Positions 1 through 5,933 of a stretch of 16,025 bases of DNA are shown one piece after another. Both the position numbers and the translations under genes were made by a program. A model generated the notes under the pieces. That model ran no database searches, had not been told where the DNA came from, and saw nothing but the letters and a program-made list of their open reading frames with translations. The stretch is from NCBI GenBank assembly GCA_947644475.1, contig CANRZQ010000028.1, forward strand, positions 1 to 16,025, read 5' to 3'. This stretch comes from an uncultured Muribaculaceae bacterium. GTDB lineage: Bacteria > Bacteroidota > Bacteroidia > Bacteroidales > Muribaculaceae. Numbering within the stretch: position 1 is the stretch's first letter; each line of letters begins with the position of its first letter.

Positions 1-465
1 GCCGAAGTGGCGGTCGACTTGCAATGTGCCGATGAATGTCTGTTCGGGGCTTTCGATTATTTCTATGACTTCGGCCTCGGGCTCGGCTCCTTTGCGGCGT
101 GCGGCTATGGATACGCGCACTTTGTCGCCGTTGAAGGCGTGCAGTGAGTTTCGCTCGGCCACTTGTATTGTCTCGCCGTCTTCGTCGGTGATCACGCTGT
201 TTTTGCCGTTTGATCGGCGTACGAATGTGCCTGTGGCCTCGGTGGTGCGCACTATGGCCTTGTATTTGCCGGGTGATACTTCCACGATGTCGCCGTCGAA
301 GGCCAGTTCGGCAAGGCAAAGGGCCACCGAGCGCTGTTGTGCGGGTGCTTTTAGGCCGAGTGCTGCGGAAACCTGGTGGTAGTTGAATGTGTTGTTTTGC
401 TGCTGCTCTGCGAAGTCCGTCACCATTTTGCGCAGTTGACGGCCTGATATGCTCTTTTTTGCCAT
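1..465 (-). CDS. rnr: Ribonuclease R, N-terminal part (runs off left edge)
   Basis: The minus-strand frame opens with ATG at 465-463 and stays open for 155 codons to the window edge, so only the N-terminus is present. It begins MAKKSISGRQLRK. Residues about 5-70 look like the helix-turn-helix/winged domain that precedes the cold-shock domains of RNase R. From about residue 78 there is a cold-shock/OB-like segment (GTFVRR, a DEDGE acidic turn, then FNGDKVRV and EVIEIIE). It ends in FIGTLQVDRHFG, which fits the usual link to the second cold-shock domain. RNase R is a processive 3'-5' exoribonuclease that degrades structured RNA. The catalytic RNB and S1 domains would lie outside the window. The gene shares orientation with gyrB, which stops 125 nt upstream. 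A closely related RNase II-type enzyme is the only alternative I consider. Confidence 0.85.
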   Translation of the reverse strand, partial: MAKKSISGRQLRKMVTDFAEQQQNNTFNYHQVSAALGLKAPAQQRSVALCLAELAFDGDIVEVSPGKYKAIVRTTEATGTFVRRSNGKNSVITDEDGETIQVAERNSLHAFNGDKVRVSIAARRKGAEPEAEVIEIIESPEQTFIGTLQVDRHFG

Positions 466-545
466 GATTTTGGTCGGTTGTTGGTTGTGATGGAGAATTC
501 CGGCTCTAAACGGTTGAGTTTCGGGAGTATAAAACGTAAGATGTG

Positions 546-577
546 ATATGTGCCGCCGGAAGTGGGGCGGCACATAT
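546..577 (-). terminator. Perfect hairpin after gyrB, possible terminator
   Basis: A perfect 12-bp inverted repeat (546-557 with 566-577, sequence ATATGTGCCGCC and its complement) encloses an 8-nt loop. It lies 13 nt beyond the gyrB stop codon on the minus strand. No clear U-tract follows on that strand, so it is a weaker terminator than the one after the tRNA. It could instead be an mRNA 3'-end stabiliser between gyrB and rnr. Confidence 0.5.
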
Positions 578-590
578 GTATAACACGTGG

Positions 591-2540
591 TCAGGCGTCA
601 ATGTTGGCGTAATTGGCGTTTTCCTCGATGAAGTCGCGTCGCGGCCCTACGTCTTCGCCCATGAGCATGGAGAAAATGCGGTCGGCTTCGGCGGCGTCTT
701 CGATGGTGACTTGTTTGAGGATGCGGTGCTCGGGGTCCATGGTGGTGTCTTTGAGTTCCTGGGCCGACATCTCGCCAAGACCTTTGTAGCGTGATACTGT
801 GGTGCCTTCCTCGCCGTATTTCATGACGAACTGTGCTTTTTGCTGGTCGGTCCAGCAGTATTCCTCGACTTTTGCGCGGCGGTTCTTGCATTTGAACAGC
901 GGCGGGGTGGCGAGGTAGAGGTAGCCGTTCTCGATTACGGGGCGCATGCGGCGGAAGAAGAATGTCATGAGCAGGGTTGCGATGTGCGCGCCGTCGACAT
1001 CGGCATCGGTCATGATTATTATTTTGTGGTAGGCGAGTTTGGCGAGGTTCACTTCCTTGGGGTCTTCCTCGGTGCCGATGGTGACGCGGAGGGCGCGGAA
1101 GAGGTTGGATATTTCCTCGTTGTCGAGGATTTTGTGCTCCATGGCTTTTTCCACGTTTAGGATTTTGCCTCGGAGGGGGAGGATTGCCTGGAAAGTGCGG
1201 TTGCGGCCCTGCTTGGCTGTGCCGCCTGCCGAGTCTCCCTCGACGATGAAGAGTTCGCAGTCTTCGGCTGTGCGGCTCGAGCAGTCGGAGAGTTTGCCGG
1301 GGAGCCCGCCGGAACTGAGGGGCGACTTGCGGAGCACTTGCTTGCGGGCGTTGTAGGCGGCGTGGCGTGCCTGTGCGGCGAGGATTACTTTGTCGACTAT
1401 TACTTTTGCCTGCTTGGGGTGCTCTTCGAGGTAGGTGCGGAGGGCGTCGGATACGGCGGTCTGCACGGCGCCTATCACTTCGTTGTTGCCGAGTTTGGTT
1501 TTGGTCTGTCCTTCGAACTGCGGCTCCATTACTTTTACCGACACTACGGCTGTGAGGCCTTCGCGGAAGTCGTCGGAGGAAATCTCTACTTTTGCGTTTT
1601 TGAGGAGGTTGTTGTCTTCGGCGTATTTCTTGAGGGTGGAGGTGAGGCCGCGGCGGAAGCCGGTGAGGTGTGTGCCGCCTTCGATGGTGTTGATGTTGTT
1701 GACGAAGGAGAATACGGTCTCGTTGTAGGTGCTGTTGTAGGTGAGCGCCACTTCTACGGGTATTCCCTGGCGCTCGGTGCGCAGGTCGATTACGTCGTTG
1801 ATGAGCGATTCTTTGTTGGAGTCGATATAGCGGACGAATTCTTTGAGGCCTTCCTGGGAGTAGAATGTCTCGGAGCGCGGGGTCCAGTCTTCGGGGGCGT
1901 CGGCGGGGCGGCGCATGTCGGTGAGGTGGAGGGTGATTCCGGCGTTGAGGAAGGCGAGGTCGCGCAGGCGGTTGGCGAGGGTGGAGTAGTCGTATTCCGT
2001 AACGGTGAATATCGAGCCGTCGGGCTTGAATGTGATCATTGTGCCGGTGTTGTCCGATTCTCCTGCCACGACGAGTTCGGTGGTGGGCTTGCCGCAGGAG
2101 TATTCCTGGACGTAGGCTTTGCCGTTGCGGTGCACTTCGGCGCGGAGGTAGGTCGAAAGGGCGTTGACGCATGACACGCCCACGCCGTGGAGGCCGCCGG
2201 ATACCTTGTAGGAGCCTTTGTCGAACTTGCCGCCGGCGTGAAGCACGGTGAGCACCACTTCGAGCGCGCTCTTGTGCTCTTTCTCGTGCATGTCGACGGG
2301 GATGCCGCGTCCGTCGTCGACCACTGTTATTGAATTGTCGGGGTTGATTGTCACAGAGATATTGTGGGCGAAGCCGGCGAGGGCTTCGTCAATAGAGTTG
2401 TCGACCACCTCGTAGACGAGATGGTGGAGTCCTTTGGTCGAAATATCGCCGATGTACATTGCCGGGCGTTTGCGCACGGCTTCGAGGCCTTCGAGCACTT
2501 GGATATTGCTCGCACTGTATTCCTCTTCGAGTTCTGCCAT
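591..2540 (-). CDS. gyrB: DNA gyrase subunit B
   Basis: GyrB is the ATPase subunit of DNA gyrase, which pairs with GyrA to introduce negative supercoils. The 649-residue product carries every hallmark: GHKL ATPase motifs (E44 and N48 in YEVVDNSIDEA, DDGRGIP at 75-81, GGLHGVG at 115-121), the transducer region, and the TOPRIM motifs EGDSAGG (434-440), PLRGKILN (455-462) and TDADVDGAHI (511-520). RYKGLGEM (584-591) leads into the conserved C-terminal tail. The length fits short Bacteroidota GyrB proteins without the roughly 170-residue insert of E. coli. An in-frame ATG at 2621 gives a longer reading frame, but it lies upstream of the promoter found at 2587-2617. ATG 2540, giving MAELEEEYSASN, is therefore the real start. 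No truncation or frameshift is seen. Confidence 0.98.
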   Translation of the reverse strand: MAELEEEYSASNIQVLEGLEAVRKRPAMYIGDISTKGLHHLVYEVVDNSIDEALAGFAHNISVTINPDNSITVVDDGRGIPVDMHEKEHKSALEVVLTVLHAGGKFDKGSYKVSGGLHGVGVSCVNALSTYLRAEVHRNGKAYVQEYSCGKPTTELVVAGESDNTGTMITFKPDGSIFTVTEYDYSTLANRLRDLAFLNAGITLHLTDMRRPADAPEDWTPRSETFYSQEGLKEFVRYIDSNKESLINDVIDLRTERQGIPVEVALTYNSTYNETVFSFVNNINTIEGGTHLTGFRRGLTSTLKKYAEDNNLLKNAKVEISSDDFREGLTAVVSVKVMEPQFEGQTKTKLGNNEVIGAVQTAVSDALRTYLEEHPKQAKVIVDKVILAAQARHAAYNARKQVLRKSPLSSGGLPGKLSDCSSRTAEDCELFIVEGDSAGGTAKQGRNRTFQAILPLRGKILNVEKAMEHKILDNEEISNLFRALRVTIGTEEDPKEVNLAKLAYHKIIIMTDADVDGAHIATLLMTFFFRRMRPVIENGYLYLATPPLFKCKNRRAKVEEYCWTDQQKAQFVMKYGEEGTTVSRYKGLGEMSAQELKDTTMDPEHRILKQVTIEDAAEADRIFSMLMGEDVGPRRDFIEENANYANIDA

Positions 2541-2586
2541 ATTTACAAATTTATCGTTTCTTTTTTTCGTTGTTTCAAAAATCGTA

Positions 2587-2617
2587 CAAAGGTAAGAAAA
2601 AAATCTGAATGTGCAAA
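2587..2617 (-). promoter_or_regulatory. gyrB promoter, Bacteroidota type
   Basis: On the minus strand, TTTG (2617-2614) is followed by 19 nt and then TACCTTTG (2594-2587). This matches the Bacteroidota primary-sigma consensus of TTTG at -33 and TAnnTTTG at -7. The expected transcript start is near 2580, leaving an AT-rich leader of about 40 nt before the gyrB ATG at 2540. Confidence 0.8.
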
Positions 2618-2712
2618 ACATGGCGTCCTTTTATATTTAATAATGTGTAAAAATGTTGGCTGTCTCGCAAATGTGAAAATATGTTAAAAAATTGCATTTT
2701 TTGGCGAAAAAA

Positions 2713-2744
2713 TTTGGAGGATATGAAAAAAGGCTCTACCTTTG
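2713..2744 (+). promoter_or_regulatory. tRNA-Pro promoter, Bacteroidota type
   Basis: TTTG (2713-2716), 20 nt, then TACCTTTG (2737-2744) on the plus strand. The -7 element is identical to that of gyrB, which is fired in the opposite direction about 100 bp away. The expected start is around 2751, just upstream of the tRNA at 2760. Confidence 0.75.
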
Positions 2745-2759
2745 CAGTGCTTTTCCAAA

Positions 2760-2833
2760 CGGGGTGTAGCTCAGTTGGTTAGAGTACGCGTCTGGGGGGC
2801 GTGAGGTCGCTAGTTCGAGTCTAGTCACCCCGA
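2760..2833 (+). tRNA. tRNA-Pro (anticodon GGG)
   Basis: A full cloverleaf can be drawn by eye over 74 nt. The acceptor stem CGGGGTG (2760-2766) pairs perfectly with CACCCCG (2826-2832), followed by discriminator A2833. The D arm is GCTC/GAGT with one wobble pair. The anticodon arm CGCGT/GCGTG (two wobble pairs) encloses loop CTGGGGG, with U33 before anticodon GGG. The T arm GCTAG/CTAGT encloses TTCGAGT. A C1-G72 pair is typical of bacterial tRNA-Pro. CCA is not encoded, so it must be added by tRNA nucleotidyltransferase. The gene reads codons CCC/CCU. Confidence 0.95.
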
Positions 2834-2844
2834 CTAAGAAAGCA

Positions 2845-2887
2845 GAAGAATGACGAACCAATCAAGGTTCGTCATTCTTCTTTTTTT
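2845..2887 (+). terminator. Strong intrinsic terminator after tRNA-Pro
   Basis: A perfect 15-bp stem (2845-2859 with 2866-2880) with a 6-nt loop AATCAA is followed at once by seven T residues (2881-2887). It begins 12 nt after the tRNA and should separate tRNA transcription from the polysaccharide operon downstream. Confidence 0.9.
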
Positions 2888-2995
2888 ATTTCCGGGCCGG
2901 GCGGCCGCGGAAATTTTGGCGCATGCCGTAATCTCGGTGCATTATTATTTAACCGGCAGGGAATGGACCCACCCGGTAGGGACACAATTGATTTA

Positions 2996-3108
2996 AAAGA
3001 AATTTGTGAAATCCGCGAAATTTGTGTAATTCGTGGTAAAAAAAAGAGCGCGCCCGCGCTCCGGGGAACACAAATTTCACAGATTGCACGAATTACACAA
3101 ATTTCTTT
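2996..3108. repeat. Imperfect 40-bp inverted repeat made of 18-nt modules
   Basis: Arm 2996-3035 is complementary to 3069-3108 at 33 of 40 positions by direct comparison. Each arm is itself two copies of an 18-nt unit, for example 2999-3016 and 3017-3034, which match at 15 of 18 positions (GAAATTTGTG followed by AAT, CG). Between the arms are an A-run and a GC-rich mini-hairpin (GAGCGCG 3046-3052, CGCGCTC 3055-3061). The short ORFs across this segment read as repetitive Ile-Cys-rich peptides on both strands, as expected of repeat DNA and not of genes. It resembles a dispersed intergenic palindrome or MITE-like element, but copy number cannot be judged here. Confidence 0.75.
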
Positions 3109-3110
3109 CC

Positions 3111-3128
3111 GAATCGCTAACGCGATTC
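3111..3128. repeat. Short perfect palindrome upstream of operon promoter
   Basis: GAATCGC (3111-3117) and GCGATTC (3122-3128) form a perfect 7-bp inverted repeat around a 4-nt TAAC centre. It lies immediately after the larger inverted repeat and 40 nt upstream of the -33 element of the operon promoter. It could be an operator-like site or part of the repeat element. No protein can be assigned. Confidence 0.35.
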
Positions 3129-3167
3129 CATGCACCGCATTTTCGGCTTGTGTCGGATTTTTTTTAT

Positions 3168-3198
3168 TTTGCCGAATGGATATTTATTCGTAATTTTG
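3168..3198 (+). promoter_or_regulatory. Promoter of the polysaccharide operon
   Basis: TTTG (3168-3171), exactly 19 nt, then TAATTTTG (3191-3198) match the Bacteroidota -33/-7 consensus in sequence and spacing. The predicted start near 3205 gives a leader of about 180 nt before the ATG at 3384. A long leader is usual for capsule operons controlled by NusG-like UpxY proteins. I see no inverted repeats bracketing this promoter that would allow it to flip. Confidence 0.7.
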
Positions 3199-3219
3199 TA
3201 CGCTTTTCCTCTTTCTTCT

Positions 3220-3244
3220 ATCTGCGTTGTGAAATGTCGCAGAT
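3220..3244 (+). promoter_or_regulatory. Leader RNA hairpin near the transcript 5' end
   Basis: ATCTGCG (3220-3226) pairs perfectly with CGCAGAT (3238-3244) around an 11-nt loop. It begins about 15 nt after the predicted transcript start. Specialised NusG paralogues such as RfaH load at a hairpin-forming pause element in the leader, so this is a candidate loading or pause site for the antiterminator encoded next. That role is inferred from position only. Confidence 0.35.
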
Positions 3245-3253
3245 TGTTTAAAC

Positions 3254-3382
3254 ATGAATATGCCGCCACGAGCATCATTCTTTTCTGTACCTGCGATGAG
3301 GCAATGCGTCCTGTTGTGGGGAAAGGAAGAGGTATGCCTTGGCGCGGAAAAAATGTCCGGCATCACCGGCCGCGCTATCTGA
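3254..3382 (+). CDS. Possible 42-codon leader ORF
   Basis: An ATG at 3254 opens a 42-codon frame that stops with TGA at 3380-3382, one base before the ATG (3384) of the following gene. The frames differ. This layout would permit translational coupling or coupling of leader translation to transcription. The peptide (starting MNMPPRASFF) resembles nothing I know, has no strong ribosome-binding site and could be chance. I list it because of its exact abutment to the downstream start. Confidence 0.2.
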   Translation: MNMPPRASFFSVPAMRQCVLLWGKEEVCLGAEKMSGITGRAI

Positions 3383-3383
3383 C

Positions 3384-4919
3384 ATGACAATATTTCAATA
3401 TATCGGCCGGCGCATGGCGTCGCTTGAGCGGAACAATGCGTCGGCGAGAGCCATAGCCGAGGTGCGCAAATGCCGTTCGGCGTTGGCAGAGTATCTGTCG
3501 CCGCGGCCTGATGCCGATATGCTGATGGTTGTTACGGAAGCCTTTCCGCGCGGATTTGCCGAGTTCCTCGTTGCCAACCGCGGGGACAGGTCGCCGTCGA
3601 CGGTGCTCGCTTACATGGCGGCTTTCCGCTCTTTGGTGCGCCATGCCCAAAGGGAGGGCGTGGTCCCATGTGCAGATTTTGTTGATGACGCCGCCGGCGA
3701 GTTGAAAAAGCGGCTGCCGCGTCAAGAGCGCGGGGCGGAGCCCGAGCGCACATATTCCGTGACGGCTCATCCGTTTGGCAGCCAGTTCCGCCGCCTTCTC
3801 GAAAAATTTGCCTCGGAAGATGCCGCGCCCGAGAGATGCCTCTCGGCTCGGCGTCATGCGATGTTGTATCTTTTCGGGATATTTTTTTACGGACTTGAAA
3901 TAGAAGAACTTGCCGCCCTGACGGCTGAGGCGGGCGAGGACGGAGCCTTGTGTGTGGAGTTGCCGCGCACGGGAGTGCGGGTCCCGCTGTCGGGAGCCGC
4001 TCTGTGGGTGGCGTCCCAATTCCGCGGCAAGCCCGTTGAGCCGGGGCAAATCTTCGCCCTTACGGGAGCCGACTCGCCGGAGGCTGTAAGCCGCGGAGTG
4101 CATACATATATGTCGGCATCAGGCATCGCGCTGTTCAGGGGCGAGAGCATCTTCGCCGACTGGCTTGGCCTCGCAGTGGAAAACGGAGCGTCGCGGGCTG
4201 TGGCCGGCAGGCTTGCCGAAAGCCGCGGCGCGGGTGCGTTTGCCGCCGACGCGGAAAAAGACTACCTTGCCATTGGCCGCCGTAATGCCAGCGACGGCGG
4301 CATGCTGCAAAGCCGCTGGCATGTGCTGGTAAGTTATTCCTCGAAACTTCGCGGAGAGCAAATGCGTGCCTGCGTTGAAAAATCGGGCCTTCTTGCCTCG
4401 AATCCAGATGCAAGGATATGGGACCCGGTGGACACGACAGTGGCCCGGCGCGACGGCAAGATTGTAAAGAAAAATTCTCCGGCCATAAGCCGCTACCTTT
4501 TTGTGAAATGCACCAGGCCGCAGGCCGGCAAGATCGACAGCCTCATGCCATCGGCGTCGATGCTTCGCACGCCGGGCGACTCGCGGGCCTACTCGGTGAT
4601 ACACGAGTCGGAGATACTGCGTTTGCAAGCCTTTCTGCGTGATTTCCGCGACGAAGTGCAACTCGTGGATATAGCCCAGTGGGGACGCGAGAACGAAGTG
4701 TCGCTCTCCGAAGGCACCCCCGTGAGAATCATATCCGGCTCATTCGCCGGATTCGAGGGGACGGTCTACCGCGTGCGTCCGCCAAAAGGGAAGACCCCGT
4801 ACAATTCCCTGTCAATCCGCGTGCACTGCGCCGAGACGCTTGCCCTGGTGTCGAAAATAGAGGTCGACCTGCTCGACATCGACGTAGAGCCATTGGGGGC
4901 ACAGGCCCCCGGCTTGTAA
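3384..4919 (+). CDS. Tyrosine-recombinase-like / NusG (UpxY-like) fusion antiterminator
   Basis: The 511-residue protein has two parts. Residues about 310-430 form a NusG N-terminal-like domain (RWHVLVSYSS opening, SRYLFVKC core strand), and 445-465 a KOW motif (VRIISGSFAGFEGTV). This is the architecture of RfaH/UpxY antiterminators, which let RNA polymerase read through long capsule operons and are usually about 170-190 residues long. Residues 1-300 resemble a tyrosine recombinase: a SAM-like core-binding domain (residues about 2-95, with SPSTVLAYMAAFRSL) and a catalytic-fold region. In the usual GLR motif the Arg is Glu (FYGLEIEEL, 169-176). The HxLRH box reads ALFRG (249-253), with both His lost. 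No clear LGH or Tyr motif follows. It therefore looks catalytically dead and may act in DNA binding. TTG at 3339 would add 15 residues; ATG 3384 is preferred. It heads the operon, 30 nt before wbpP. No upxZ-like gene follows. Confidence 0.8.
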   Translation: MTIFQYIGRRMASLERNNASARAIAEVRKCRSALAEYLSPRPDADMLMVVTEAFPRGFAEFLVANRGDRSPSTVLAYMAAFRSLVRHAQREGVVPCADFVDDAAGELKKRLPRQERGAEPERTYSVTAHPFGSQFRRLLEKFASEDAAPERCLSARRHAMLYLFGIFFYGLEIEELAALTAEAGEDGALCVELPRTGVRVPLSGAALWVASQFRGKPVEPGQIFALTGADSPEAVSRGVHTYMSASGIALFRGESIFADWLGLAVENGASRAVAGRLAESRGAGAFAADAEKDYLAIGRRNASDGGMLQSRWHVLVSYSSKLRGEQMRACVEKSGLLASNPDARIWDPVDTTVARRDGKIVKKNSPAISRYLFVKCTRPQAGKIDSLMPSASMLRTPGDSRAYSVIHESEILRLQAFLRDFRDEVQLVDIAQWGRENEVSLSEGTPVRIISGSFAGFEGTVYRVRPPKGKTPYNSLSIRVHCAETLALVSKIEVDLLDIDVEPLGAQAPGL

Positions 4920-4949
4920 AAAGAAAGAAAAAATAAATAAAATCATAAT

Positions 4950-5918
4950 ATGAACGTACTTGTCACCGGCGGCGCCGGATTCATAGGATCGAACCTTTGC
5001 GAGCATCTCCTTAGCGAAGGACATACCGTAAAATGCCTCGACAACTTTGCCACAGGCCATATCGAAAACCTTATACCGCTAATCAACCGATATCCCGACC
5101 GCTTCACCCTCATTGTCGGCGATATCCGCAATCTCGACGACTGCCGCCGCGCCGTTGAGGGATGCCAATACGTTCTGCACGAGGCGGCCCTCGGCTCCGT
5201 GCCCCGCTCAATCAACGACCCTATCACCACCAACGATGTAAACATCGGAGGATTCCTCAACATGCTTGTCGCCGCCCGCGACGCCGGAGTGAAACGCTTC
5301 ATCTTCGCCGCCTCATCGTCGACCTACGGCGACTCGGCGTCCCTGCCCAAAGTGGAAGACGTGATCGGCCGTCCCCTATCGCCATATGCAATCACAAAAT
5401 ACGTCGACGAACTCTATGCCGACGTGTTTGCCCGCACCTACGGCACTGAATACATCGGCCTGCGCTACTTCAACGTGTTCGGACGCCGCCAAGACCCCAA
5501 CGGAGCATACGCTGCCGTCATACCCCTCTTCGTCAAGAAATTCATGGCGCACGAGGCCCCGAACATCAACGGCGACGGCGAGTACTCGCGCGACTTCACC
5601 TATATCGACAACGTGATACAGATGAACATGCTCGCGCTCACCACCGACAACCCCGAAGCCGTAAACCAGATATACAACACCGCCTTCGGCGACCGCACCA
5701 CCCTTAACCAGCTCGTGGGCTACCTCCGCGAATTCCTCGGAGAGAAAGACCCCGCCATCATGGACATAGAGCCTACCCACGGCCCCAACCGCGCCGGCGA
5801 CATCCCCCATTCACTCGCCTCGATCGACAAAGCGCGCCGCCTGCTCGGCTACGAGCCCAAATACTCGATGCGCGACGGCCTGCGCGAAGCCGTCGACTGG
5901 TACTGGAACAACCTTTAA
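4950..5918 (+). CDS. wbpP: UDP-N-acetylglucosamine 4-epimerase (WbpP/TviC-like)
   Basis: This is an extended short-chain dehydrogenase that interconverts UDP-GlcNAc and UDP-GalNAc using bound NAD. The Rossmann motif TGGAGFIG sits at residues 6-13. Catalytic-type Ser lies at 122-124 (ASSSTYGD), and Tyr146 and Lys150 lie in SPYAITK. GLRYFNVFGRRQDPNGAYAAV (about 170-190) and the INGDG and SRDFTYIDN motifs are highly characteristic of the WbpP/WbgU branch, which prefers N-acetylated substrates over plain GalE substrates. At 322 residues it lacks the short N-terminal extension of Pseudomonas WbpP but is otherwise complete. The ATG follows an A-rich leader typical of Bacteroidota. The next gene encodes the dehydrogenase that uses its product. 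The sense strand is very C-rich, unlike the preceding gene. Confidence 0.9.
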   Translation: MNVLVTGGAGFIGSNLCEHLLSEGHTVKCLDNFATGHIENLIPLINRYPDRFTLIVGDIRNLDDCRRAVEGCQYVLHEAALGSVPRSINDPITTNDVNIGGFLNMLVAARDAGVKRFIFAASSSTYGDSASLPKVEDVIGRPLSPYAITKYVDELYADVFARTYGTEYIGLRYFNVFGRRQDPNGAYAAVIPLFVKKFMAHEAPNINGDGEYSRDFTYIDNVIQMNMLALTTDNPEAVNQIYNTAFGDRTTLNQLVGYLREFLGEKDPAIMDIEPTHGPNRAGDIPHSLASIDKARRLLGYEPKYSMRDGLREAVDWYWNNL

Positions 5919-5933
5919 ATCAATCCTCCACCA

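Noticed and set aside
598..2172. Long minus-strand ORF (524 codons) overlapping gyrB in another frame
   Set aside because: Its Arg/Pro/His-rich product is a frame shadow of GC-rich gyrB, whose complete domain set is unmistakable.
1338..2174. 278-codon plus-strand ORF antisense to gyrB
   Set aside because: Low-complexity Gly/Val/Glu-rich translation caused by the strong base bias of gyrB; no motif.
3142..3176. TTCGGC/GCCGAA inverted repeat spanning the -33 element
   Set aside because: Only 6 bp with a 23-nt centre, likely chance in this sequence.
2996..3198. Invertible (phase-variable) promoter flanked by inverted repeats
   Set aside because: The inverted repeat arms enclose only about 33 bp with no promoter, and the promoter at 3168-3198 lies outside them. 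I found no second pair of arms bracketing it.
2872..3251. Short overlapping ORFs on both strands between the tRNA terminator and the operon promoter
   Set aside because: They translate the inverted repeat into Ile-Cys-Glu-rich repetitive peptides, and some run through the terminator or promoter. They are repeat artefacts.
3339..3383. Upstream TTG start for the fusion regulator
   Set aside because: It would add 15 residues with no conserved character. The ATG at 3384 is followed directly by the core-binding-domain-like sequence.
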